From NCBI GenBank assembly GCA_021811505.1, contig JAJZOM010000203.1:1-8106 (forward strand): a stretch of DNA of 8,106 bases, given 5' to 3'. The DNA is from Thermoplasmata archaeon (GTDB lineage: Archaea > Thermoplasmatota > Thermoplasmata > Thermoplasmatales > Thermoplasmataceae). A program made the translations under genes and the position numbers. Below the pieces are notes generated by a model. It made no database searches, was not told where the DNA came from, and saw only the letters and a program-made list of their open reading frames with translations. Each line of letters starts with the position of its first letter. Positions within the stretch are counted from its first letter, which is position 1. Of this stretch, positions 1 to 4,664 are shown piece by piece.

Positions 1-1018
1 CACCTATATTGGACAATACCGGGATTCCTGCATACTCGCCGAAGAAGGTCATGAAAGTTGTGAAAACGAAAATAGAGATAACGACCCCGAACAATACATT
101 GGAGAATCCCTTGCTGTCAAAGACCCTCCCAAGCGAGAGCAGAGACCCCAGGGGAATAATTGTAAATGCAATAAATTCAGTCAGGTTGGAAATCCAGTTT
201 GGGTTTTCGAACGGGAATCCTGCATTAGCACCGTAAAATCCACCTCCGTTGGTTCCAATGTTCTTTATTGCTTCCAGTGTAGCTACCGGGCCTAATGGCA
301 ATTTCTCATAACCAAGGCCTAGAATGGGATGCACAAGCAGATATGGGCTCAAGGTTTGCGGAACACCCATAAACAACAAGATCAGGGTGAGGAGAAGTGT
401 TAACGGAAAAATGAGATAGAAAATTGACACCAGAAAATCGTGGTAAAAGTTTCCCAGAGTCCCATTTTCACTAAGAATTGCCCGTATAAATGCCATTGAT
501 GCAGCAAATCCAGTGCCGGCAGAAACGAACATTAGCCCTGTTATAACAAAAGTCTGTGTGAAGTATGTCAGGTGGAGCGGATTTGAGTAATGCTGAAGGT
601 TTGTGTTTGTAACGAAACTCGTTACGGTATTGAAAACCAGCGAGATTGAATACTGATGATATCCGGAGCCAAAAGGAAGGAGATTTTGAAAATAAAAGAA
701 AACAAATGTGACAATTGCAGCGGATGCGTTGAAAAGAAGGAGAGTTGAGAAATATTCCTTGAATTTCATCCCCTTTGGCGGAGATTCTCCGAAAATTTTC
801 TCAAAAAACTTCACAATTCTGCCGGATACCGGATCAAGCCACACAGGCTCTTCCTTGTATATTTTCTTGATGTATCCTGAAAGAATGAACGCAAATACGG
901 ACATGAAGACGATATAAATCAGTATTATAATCGAACCGGAAACCAGACGGTTGTTGAGAAAGAACTGTCCCCAGAACGATCCACCCTGTATGGTGAAAGC
1001 ATAAGCTAATGAATTCAA
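1..1018 (-). CDS. kdpA: Potassium-transporting ATPase, potassium-binding subunit KdpA (3' end beyond window)
   Basis: KdpA is the membrane subunit that selects and conducts K+ in the high-affinity Kdp P-type pump (KdpFABC). Reading this strand from a TTG at 1018 gives 339 open codons to the window edge; the E. coli protein has 557, so about 60 percent is present. Two pore-loop signatures are clear: SFVTNTNLQHYSN near residues 134-146 and GTNGGGFYGANAGFPFENP near residues 255-273, both almost identical to the known family filter motifs, preceded by GPVATLEAIK. About six hydrophobic helices are visible; the first spans about residues 28-48. The TTG start is preferred because it overlaps the kdpF stop codon by 4 nt (TTGA), suggesting translational coupling; the next in-frame ATG lies inside the first helix. 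kdpB and kdpC would be expected beyond the left edge. Family identity is very secure; the start is an inference. Confidence 0.96.
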   Translation of the reverse strand, partial: MNSLAYAFTIQGGSFWGQFFLNNRLVSGSIIILIYIVFMSVFAFILSGYIKKIYKEEPVWLDPVSGRIVKFFEKIFGESPPKGMKFKEYFSTLLLFNASAAIVTFVFFYFQNLLPFGSGYHQYSISLVFNTVTSFVTNTNLQHYSNPLHLTYFTQTFVITGLMFVSAGTGFAASMAFIRAILSENGTLGNFYHDFLVSIFYLIFPLTLLLTLILLFMGVPQTLSPYLLVHPILGLGYEKLPLGPVATLEAIKNIGTNGGGFYGANAGFPFENPNWISNLTEFIAFTIIPLGSLLSLGRVFDSKGFSNVLFGVVISIFVFTTFMTFFGEYAGIPVLSNIG

Positions 1019-1104
1019 AATTTTTCAGCTCCGATTATTGCATATAAGAGGTAGACAGCCAAGGCAAGCACAACTAAGCCGACTGCCACATAAGCTTCAA
1101 TCAC
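1015..1104 (-). CDS. kdpF: KdpF small membrane subunit of the Kdp potassium pump
   Basis: This 29-residue single-helix peptide begins at a GTG and reads MIEAYVAVGLVVLALAVYLL followed by YAIIGAEKF. The ending closely resembles E. coli KdpF, also 29 residues, which ends LVYALINAEAF. KdpF stabilises the KdpABC complex in the membrane. The position directly before kdpA is the canonical one, and its TGA stop overlaps the kdpA TTG start by four bases. A TATA-like box lies about 27 nt before the GTG, so the message is probably leaderless or nearly so and this gene would be first in the operon. It is short enough to be missed by automatic gene finders. Length, hydrophobic pattern, C-terminal motif and position all agree. 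Confidence 0.9.
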   Translation of the reverse strand: MIEAYVAVGLVVLALAVYLLYAIIGAEKF

Positions 1105-1410
1105 CGGTTTCTCACATTTATGTAAATTTGGTATATAAGAATGTTCACTGAGTGCGGCGAATGTGCTAAAAACCGGAAATAAACTGATTGCGTATAGGTA
1201 AGGTAGCTAGGAATATCAAAAGGTACAGGTATGTGTGAATCAATAAAAATTCTGGGGAGGGGGAATTCAGACAATCCATGCTCTCCCATTGAAGGAAAGT
1301 TGTAATAAAGATCGTATATTGCGGGGTTGCAGAGATAAATGAGAAATTGCCCCTCACATCCAAGAGAAGATCCTAAAAATGCGTGGGTGAGTTCAGAGAA
1401 ATGTTCTGAT
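1105..1410. other. Intergenic stretch without a convincing gene
   Basis: About 300 bases between the kdp operon and the small membrane-protein gene. Apart from the kdp TATA box I see no supported feature. Two minus-strand open frames of about 60 codons (1101-1289 and 1166-1363) overlap each other, lack domains and lack a start context. A weak inverted repeat, GGGG near 1323 and CCCC near 1350, has a stem of about five pairs and is not followed by a T-run. The length leaves room for a regulatory RNA or operators for potassium control, but nothing in the sequence demonstrates one. Confidence 0.5.
1131..1138 (-). promoter_or_regulatory. TATA box of the kdpFA operon
   Basis: On the minus strand the sequence TTATATAC lies about 27 nt upstream of the kdpF GTG. 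Archaeal transcription starts about 25-27 nt after the TATA centre, so the transcript would begin within a few bases of the start codon. No Shine-Dalgarno sequence is visible before the GTG, which fits a leaderless message. Confidence 0.6.
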
Positions 1411-1653
1411 TTAACGTGGCCATCTTATAATTATTACCCTAAACTTCAGGTAAAAGTATATCCCTACAATTATTAATGCAATTTCTCCTCCCGCGAATGA
1501 GAAAATGAAGAGTCGCTGGTAGAGGAGCGATTGGCTGAAGAAAGGCTGTGAACTTAGAAAATAGAACAAGAGCATCATAACTGTGACAAATATTCCCATG
1601 TAAATACCCAAATTCTTAGTGAAGGTTCGTCCCAATGATCCCATACTTTGCAC
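1411..1653 (-). CDS. Small two-helix membrane protein, unknown function
   Basis: An 80-residue protein that I do not recognise. Its first helix is at about residues 14-34 (LGIYMGIFVTVMMLLFYFLS) and its second at about 48-69, containing FSFAGGEIALIIVGIYFY; basic residues lie at both ends (R9, K13 and the tail FRVIIIRWPR). The alternation of two clean hydrophobic helices and charged ends argues for a real protein rather than a chance frame. The GTG at 1653 is immediately preceded by a GGGGG run (1656-1660); the alternative ATG at 1644, three codons later, would have better spacing to that run. A TATA-like box at 1684-1692 would give a very short leader. It lies downstream of, and co-oriented with, the tRNA-Tyr gene. 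No functional link to kdp can be read from the sequence. Confidence 0.6.
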   Translation of the reverse strand: MQSMGSLGRTFTKNLGIYMGIFVTVMMLLFYFLSSQPFFSQSLLYQRLFIFSFAGGEIALIIVGIYFYLKFRVIIIRWPR

Positions 1654-1683
1654 GTCCCCCGCCTATTACAATAGACTTTTAGA

Positions 1684-1692
1684 ATAATAAAA
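1684..1692 (-). promoter_or_regulatory. Possible TATA box of the small membrane-protein gene
   Basis: TTTTATTAT on the minus strand, centred about 35 nt before the GTG at 1653. Expected transcription start is near 1662, giving a leader of roughly nine bases. AT-rich context is common here, so support is only positional. Confidence 0.35.
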
Positions 1693-1739
1693 GTTGCTTA
1701 GCCCGAGAATAGTTTTTTGATGACCTTACAGGTTAGTTA

Positions 1740-1843
1740 TCCCGGCTTCCGGATTCGAACCAGAGACCTGCGGATTACGGCGGTTTTCCATGCCGTGGAT
1801 TTCCCTCTACAGTCCGCCGCTCTACCAACTGAGCTAAGCCGGG
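1740..1843 (-). tRNA. tRNA-Tyr (anticodon GUA) with an intron after position 37
   Basis: The full cloverleaf can be drawn on the minus strand. The acceptor stem is CCCGGCT with AGCCGGG; the D-arm is GCTC/GAGC with loop AGTTGGTA; the anticodon stem is GCGGA/TCCGC with loop C-T-GTA-G-A; the T-arm is TCTGG-TTCGAAT-CCGGA. The discriminator base is A at 1740. The mature length is 73 nt after removing 31 nt. The C1-G72 pair is the known archaeal identity element for tyrosine. CCA is not encoded. Exon 1 is 1843-1807 and exon 2 is 1775-1740. A TATA-like box lies at about 1866-1873. No integrase or repeated tRNA 3' end was found nearby, so there is no sign that it serves as an attachment site. Confidence 0.97.
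1776..1806 (-). other. tRNA-Tyr intron (31 nt, canonical 37/38 site)
   Basis: Removing these 31 bases restores a perfect seven-base anticodon loop and five-pair stem. A bulge-helix-bulge substrate for the archaeal splicing endonuclease can be drawn with 3-nt bulges A36-G37/A and T-A/A38. The central helix then pairs C32-T33-G34-T35 with GCCG at the intron end; it contains one T-C mismatch and one G-T wobble, so it is imperfect. The intron also holds a competing perfect hairpin, ACGGC with GCCGT. The ends could slide by one base because both the intron and exon 2 begin with A. Confidence 0.85.
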
Positions 1844-1865
1844 TATCCCGTTAATGATTTGGACT

Positions 1866-1873
1866 GATAAAAA
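1866..1873 (-). promoter_or_regulatory. TATA box of tRNA-Tyr
   Basis: TTTTTATC on the minus strand, about 26 nt before the first base of the tRNA, the usual archaeal spacing for stable RNA promoters. Confidence 0.55.
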
Positions 1874-1930
1874 TCTTAAGGTCTGTTTGTCTGTGCGGAA
1901 AGGTATTTCGATTTCGCTTAAAATTCTCCA

Positions 1931-1943
1931 TTAGATAAAAATA
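1931..1943 (+). promoter_or_regulatory. Possible TATA box for the RAM protein-UPF0147 unit
   Basis: TTAGATAAAAATA ends about 52 nt before the ATG at 1996. Transcription would start near 1963, leaving a leader of about 33 nt that includes the GGAGA ribosome site. A second AT-rich patch at 1974-1983 is too close to the start codon to serve. Confidence 0.4.
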
Positions 1944-1985
1944 CCCTTAATGGATACAGTGAAGCGGTCACCAGTTTATTTTTCA

Positions 1986-1990
1986 GGAGA
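1986..1990 (+). promoter_or_regulatory. Ribosome binding site of the RAM protein gene
   Basis: GGAGA lies five bases before the ATG at 1996. It supports that start and contrasts with the leaderless look of several other genes in the window. Confidence 0.55.
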
Positions 1991-1995
1991 AAGAT

Positions 1996-2310
1996 ATGGA
2001 AATAGAAGAACTTACTGCAAGCATGGGGAAATACTACGGGGAGAGAATCGTCACCGCTATAATTGGCATTGAATGCGATGTTAATAAAGTAGATATCGTA
2101 GCAGTTGCTGCCGCTAAATTACCCAACGTTGAAGACGCTTTCGTTGTTACAGGAGACTATGACATAATCCTTAAGGTGAGATTTCCTGACTACGATGAAT
2201 TTCAGCACTTTCTCGTTGAAAAAGTTGGAAAGATAAGCGGCATCAAAAAAACAAGGACGATGATGGTCTTATCCATAAAGAAGGAAATGGGACAAAAAAT
2301 TGGAGAGTGA
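1996..2310 (+). CDS. Stand-alone RAM-domain protein (Lrp/AsnC family effector domain without HTH)
   Basis: A 104-residue protein whose residues about 17-96 match the C-terminal RAM domain of Lrp/AsnC regulators, the part that binds amino acids or other small molecules and drives oligomerisation. Visible hallmarks are the strand TAIIGIECD, the helix KVDIVAVAAAKLPNVEDA, the turn VTGDYDIILKV at about 51-61, the helix FPDYDEFQHFLVEKV and the last strand KTRTMMVLSI. The N-terminal 16 residues are too short for a DNA-binding helix-turn-helix, so it probably does not bind DNA alone. Such stand-alone RAM proteins are known in archaea and are proposed to sense ligands or to partner full-length regulators. 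Its TGA stop touches the start of the UPF0147 gene, so the two are probably co-translated. The ligand cannot be read from the sequence. Confidence 0.88.
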   Translation: MEIEELTASMGKYYGERIVTAIIGIECDVNKVDIVAVAAAKLPNVEDAFVVTGDYDIILKVRFPDYDEFQHFLVEKVGKISGIKKTRTMMVLSIKKEMGQKIGE

Positions 2311-2573
2311 TGAGGTTGGATCAAAAATTGTACGATGAAGTTATATATTTGTTAGAAGAACTTTCCCAGGACACTACCGTACCTAAAAATGTAAGGAAAA
2401 GTGCTTCCGATTCCAAAACAAGGCTTCTGAAGGTAAGTGAAAGTCTCGACATCAGATGCGCAACAGCGGTTTCTTTGCTGGACGAGATGGCTAATGACCC
2501 TAATGTTCCTGCCCATGGGAGGGCTGCACTCTACACAGTTATAAGCAGACTTGAGGCTTTGGCAAAATCATAA
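2310..2573 (+). CDS. UPF0147 family protein
   Basis: An 87-residue, all-helical acidic protein of the archaeal UPF0147 family, whose function I do not know to be established. Family hallmarks are the segment SQDTTVPKNVRKSA in the first third, the conserved helix DIRCATAVSLLDEMANDPNV in the middle and the PAHGRAALYTVISRLEALAK tail; length is typical. The pattern of two similar helical segments, each ending in a short VP loop (TTVP and PNVP), suggests an internal duplication. I chose the ATG at 2310, which overlaps the preceding stop as TGATG with GGAG four bases upstream; a GTG at 2307 would add one residue and overlap by four bases. Co-transcription with the RAM protein is inferred from the overlap. 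Confidence 0.88.
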   Translation: MRLDQKLYDEVIYLLEELSQDTTVPKNVRKSASDSKTRLLKVSESLDIRCATAVSLLDEMANDPNVPAHGRAALYTVISRLEALAKS

Positions 2574-2582
2574 ATTTTCAAC

Positions 2583-2589
2583 TTTTTTT
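2583..2589 (+). terminator. Poly-T terminator after UPF0147
   Basis: A run of seven T bases ten bases after the stop codon. Archaeal termination commonly uses such T-tracts without a hairpin, and none is evident here. Confidence 0.5.
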
Positions 2590-2680
2590 ACTAGTTAGGT
2601 GAAAAAAGCTGGCATTAAATCTAAAATTATCTTGTTTTAGGAGCGTAAAGTAGATATATAGGAATTTATTAAATACAGTT

Positions 2681-2692
2681 ACATATATATAG
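2681..2692 (+). promoter_or_regulatory. TATA box of the winged-helix regulator gene
   Basis: ACATATATATAG is centred about 32 nt before the ATG at 2719, so transcription should start about six bases before the ATG. CTTATATTA at 2694-2702 is an alternative but is slightly too close. No ribosome site is visible, consistent with a near-leaderless message. Confidence 0.5.
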
Positions 2693-2718
2693 ACTTATAT
2701 TATTATCATCCGGTTCAC

Positions 2719-3075
2719 ATGGTTCTTTCGGAAATAAACGACAAACTGGCGAAATATCTGATAATTTCTGACATTCCAAGAAGTGTAGCATATACTATGG
2801 TATATATCAGGGACAAAGGCGAAGTGACAAGTGTCGAGATTGAGAGGGAAACCGGTCTTCGGCAACCTGAGGTATCCATTGCTATGCAATGGTTGAGACG
2901 GAAAGGCTGGATCAACAAACGGAACATGAAGAAGGAAGGGAAAGGAAGACCAATCCATGGTTACAGGTTGTCTAAGGACTTCAATGAGATTCTTGAGGAG
3001 ATAGTTCAAGATCTTAGTAACAAGATAAATGAGATAAACCAGAATATTGGGCAATTAAAAGGGTTCCAAAATTAA
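2719..3075 (+). CDS. Winged helix-turn-helix transcriptional regulator
   Basis: A 118-residue predicted DNA-binding protein. Residues about 10-65 form the helical core: a first helix around RSVAYTMVYIRDKG, then the helix-turn-helix VTSVEIERETGLRQPEVSIAMQ with a recognition helix continuing into WLRRKGWI. A basic wing follows (residues about 66-84, NKRNMKKEGKGRPIHGYRL), then a C-terminal amphipathic helix (85-115) with spaced I/L residues that probably dimerises. The arrangement resembles archaeal ArsR/TrmB-type winged-helix regulators (archaeal predicted regulators of the COG4738 kind); no metal-binding cysteines or ligand domain are present. It is monocistronic. Its last four bases overlap the last four of rpiA on the other strand, and a T-tract just past its stop lies within the rpiA coding region. 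Its targets are unknown. Confidence 0.85.
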   Translation: MVLSEINDKLAKYLIISDIPRSVAYTMVYIRDKGEVTSVEIERETGLRQPEVSIAMQWLRRKGWINKRNMKKEGKGRPIHGYRLSKDFNEILEEIVQDLSNKINEINQNIGQLKGFQN

Positions 3076-3752
3076 ACCTTTTTTATTTTAATTGTTATTG
3101 GCCCACCCGGAGTTCCTAATATTATCATGTCGCATAGGGAAGTAAATATCCCGACTTCAGCAACTCCCGGTATCAGCTTTATCTTGGACTCCAGCCCGGC
3201 AGGATCCTTTATCATTCCAAAGTCACAGTCTGCCACGAAATTACCATTGTCTGTAACAAAATTACCATTATTGCGCAGGAGACATTTTCCTCCGAGCTCT
3301 TCAATCTGGGCAATAGTGTTTCTATGCAGATATGGGAAAATTTCTACAGGAACTTTGAAAGATCCTATAAATTTCTCCTTGAGTTTCATTTCATCAGCTA
3401 TTATTATGACCATGCTACTATTCCTGGCCACTATTTTCTCCCTCAGGAGAGCTCCACCTCCTCCTTTGATCAAATTCCCAGAGGGATCAATTTCATCGGC
3501 GCCATCAACGTCTATGTCTATTTTCCCAGTGAATTCATCATTGACAGTTATGCCTAACGTTCTTGCTATTCTTGCGGTCTCAGCAGAAGTGGGAATACCC
3601 GTTATCTTCATTCCATCTTTTACTAGCAAAGAAAGCCCTTCCAGGAAGAATTTTACTGTGGATCCTGTGCCCAATCCGACTGTCATGCCTGATTCAATAT
3701 ACTTTAGGGCCTCCGTAGCGGCCATTTTCTTTAGGTCATCCTGATTTACCAT
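3072..3752 (-). CDS. rpiA: Ribose-5-phosphate isomerase A
   Basis: RpiA interconverts ribose 5-phosphate and ribulose 5-phosphate in the cytoplasm; in archaea it supplies ribose for nucleotides. The protein has 226 residues, close to the E. coli length of 219. Motifs seen are the phosphate-binding loop GLGTGST (26-32), IPTS (53-56), the active-site block DVDGADEID (81-89) with the catalytic aspartates D83 and D86, KGGGGALLREK (96-106) with the catalytic K96 and E105 (equivalent to E. coli D81, D84, K94 and E103), VPVEIFP (134-140) and the late GTPGGP turn (213-218). All key residues are intact. An unusual small repeat, NGNFVTDNGNFVAD, is at 162-175. The ATG at 3752 starts in the divergent gap shared with the thioesterase gene. 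Confidence 0.97.
   Translation of the reverse strand: MVNQDDLKKMAATEALKYIESGMTVGLGTGSTVKFFLEGLSLLVKDGMKITGIPTSAETARIARTLGITVNDEFTGKIDIDVDGADEIDPSGNLIKGGGGALLREKIVARNSSMVIIIADEMKLKEKFIGSFKVPVEIFPYLHRNTIAQIEELGGKCLLRNNGNFVTDNGNFVADCDFGMIKDPAGLESKIKLIPGVAEVGIFTSLCDMIILGTPGGPITIKIKKV
3079..3089 (+). terminator. T-tract terminator of the regulator gene, inside the rpiA 3' end
   Basis: A run of six T bases (3079-3084) and a further four (3086-3089) begin three bases after the regulator stop codon. On the other strand these bases encode the lysine-rich tail IKIKKV of RpiA. Assigned by position and composition only. Confidence 0.4.
3238..3269. repeat. Short direct repeat inside rpiA (period 21 bp)
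   Basis: AAATTACCATT occurs at 3238-3248 and 3259-3269, exactly 21 bases apart. In RpiA it encodes two successive copies of a seven-residue unit (GNFVTDN and GNFVADC). The family normally shows one conserved TDNGN segment here, so the first copy may be a small tandem duplication that kept the frame. Confidence 0.6.
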
Positions 3753-3778
3753 ATTTACACATCATAATTATCTTAACA

Positions 3779-3789
3779 GTTAATTATCT
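3779..3789 (-). promoter_or_regulatory. Possible TATA box of rpiA
   Basis: AGATAATTAAC on the minus strand, centred about 32 nt before the rpiA ATG, would give a leader of about seven bases. The gap is AT-rich throughout, so this is only a positional suggestion. Confidence 0.35.
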
Positions 3790-3815
3790 AGCGATTGTTC
3801 TGAAGAAATGAAAGA

Positions 3816-3824
3816 GTTATTACA
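3816..3824 (+). promoter_or_regulatory. TATA box of the acyl-CoA thioesterase gene
   Basis: GTTATTACA is centred about 26 nt before the ATG at 3846, so the transcript should start at or next to the start codon (leaderless). No ribosome site precedes the ATG. Confidence 0.45.
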
Positions 3825-3845
3825 TTCAGTTCATTAGGCTATTTC

Positions 3846-4340
3846 ATGGAAAATAAATCCTGGAAGGAATCCTTCACCGAACTGCAAAGACTGGTATTGC
3901 CTCCTGACACAAACATCTTCAACGACCTTTATGGGGGGCGTCTCGTTGAATGGATAGACAATGTCGCTGCCATAGTTGCAGCTAAACACTCAAGACGACG
4001 AACTGTTACGGGGAGCATCGACAGCCTTTTTTTTCTGTCTCCAGTGCACATGGGGGATATCGTGCATCTTACTGGAAGAATTAATTATGTAACGAGAACA
4101 ACGATGGAAATTGAAGTAAATGTCCACTCCGAAGAAGGCCTGACTGGAACAAAGAACTTCACGACAACCTGTTTCCTTACATATGTGGCTATTAATCAGG
4201 ACGGGAGACCAACAGAAGTCCCAGGGCTAAAAATGGAAAGTGAGGATGACAAGGAGAGGTTCGCACAAGGGGAAAAAAGAAGTCACGTCAGGCGACAAAA
4301 TCTTGAGGAGGTCAGGAAGAGGATTCCCAAACCCATGTAA
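3846..4340 (+). CDS. Acyl-CoA thioesterase, hotdog fold (YciA/BACH-like)
   Basis: This enzyme hydrolyses acyl-CoA thioesters to free acid and CoA in the cytoplasm. The 164-residue protein carries the single hotdog domain of the YciA/BACH class: LVLPPDTNIFNDLYGGRLVEWIDN (residues 17-39), where GG and the following D38 form the usual catalytic turn; then VAAIVAAKHSRRRTVTGSID on the central helix and next strand; SPVHMGDIVHLTGRINYVTR; and a strand ending TTTCFLTYVAI. An acidic-to-basic C-terminal tail (about 139-164, RRQNLEEVRKR) extends past the fold. In canonical members the second residue after PPDTN is often H or G; here it is F, a small variation. The substrate range cannot be told from sequence. 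It appears monocistronic: the following operon has its own TATA box beginning on the base after this gene's stop codon. Confidence 0.92.
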   Translation: MENKSWKESFTELQRLVLPPDTNIFNDLYGGRLVEWIDNVAAIVAAKHSRRRTVTGSIDSLFFLSPVHMGDIVHLTGRINYVTRTTMEIEVNVHSEEGLTGTKNFTTTCFLTYVAINQDGRPTEVPGLKMESEDDKERFAQGEKRSHVRRQNLEEVRKRIPKPM

Positions 4341-4349
4341 TTTATACAT
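4341..4349 (+). promoter_or_regulatory. TATA box of the type IV secretion-like operon
   Basis: TTTATACAT begins immediately after the thioesterase stop codon and is centred 25 nt before the ATG at 4370. That spacing predicts a leaderless message starting on the pilin gene. It marks the four-gene unit as separately transcribed from the thioesterase. Confidence 0.55.
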
Positions 4350-4369
4350 GTAATACATCTATTTACTGA

Positions 4370-4660
4370 ATGCAATTTAGTTCACTTATTGAATTATGGA
4401 CACATTATAACGCATTGACCATATCCGGTCAGGTTCAAACCATACTAAATAGAACTTACGAAATTGTGGGGTCCGTTTCAGCCATTCTGATTGCCATATT
4501 GTGGATACCAATTGCAATTGGGTTCTTCGGGCCGGATGAGAACAAAAGATTTGAAGCAAGAGTAAGATTAAGAAATGCCATAATTGGAACATTCATTTAT
4601 GTCATTGCTGTCAGTGGGGTTCTATACGCTCTGGTATACTACATAGTTACCGGCCAATGA
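4370..4660 (+). CDS. Two-helix membrane protein, VirB2/CedA1-like pilin candidate
   Basis: A 96-residue protein with an N-terminal amphipathic stretch (1-30), a hydrophobic helix at about 33-53 (VGSVSAILIAILWIPIAIGF), a short charged loop at 54-69 (GPDENKRFEARVRLRN, net positive) and a second helix at about 70-93. Two helices joined by a short basic loop is the topology of VirB2/TrbC pilins and of the archaeal CedA1 and TedC pilins, whose loop lines the pilus lumen. No cleavable signal peptide is evident. As first gene of the operon after a leaderless promoter it could be the most highly expressed product, as expected for a pilin. VirB6-like, VirB3-like and VirB4-like genes follow directly. 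The assignment rests on topology and neighbours; primary-sequence similarity in this family is low, so an accessory membrane subunit (CedA2-like) is the alternative. Confidence 0.65.
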   Translation: MQFSSLIELWTHYNALTISGQVQTILNRTYEIVGSVSAILIAILWIPIAIGFFGPDENKRFEARVRLRNAIIGTFIYVIAVSGVLYALVYYIVTGQ

Positions 4661-4664
4661 TCTC

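Noticed and set aside
708..917. Plus-strand open frame of 69 codons
   Set aside because: Lies entirely antisense to kdpA, whose identity is certain.
1101..1363. Two overlapping minus-strand open frames of 62 and 65 codons
   Set aside because: They overlap in different frames, show no domain or membrane pattern, and one runs into the kdpF start region; best explained by chance.
1323..1410. Possible C/D box small RNA (GATAAATGAGA and CTGA near 1404)
   Set aside because: Boxes do not match the RTGATGA and CTGA consensus as a pair and the closing stem is weak.
1740..1843. tRNA-Tyr as an integration site for the secretion operon
   Set aside because: No integrase and no duplicate of the tRNA 3' end was seen in the window, and housekeeping genes lie between the tRNA and the operon.
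2695..3054. Minus-strand open frame of 119 codons
   Set aside because: Shadow of the winged-helix regulator, which has a coherent fold and its own TATA box.
3127..3744. Plus-strand open frame of 205 codons
   Set aside because: Antisense shadow of rpiA; the minus-strand protein has all catalytic motifs.
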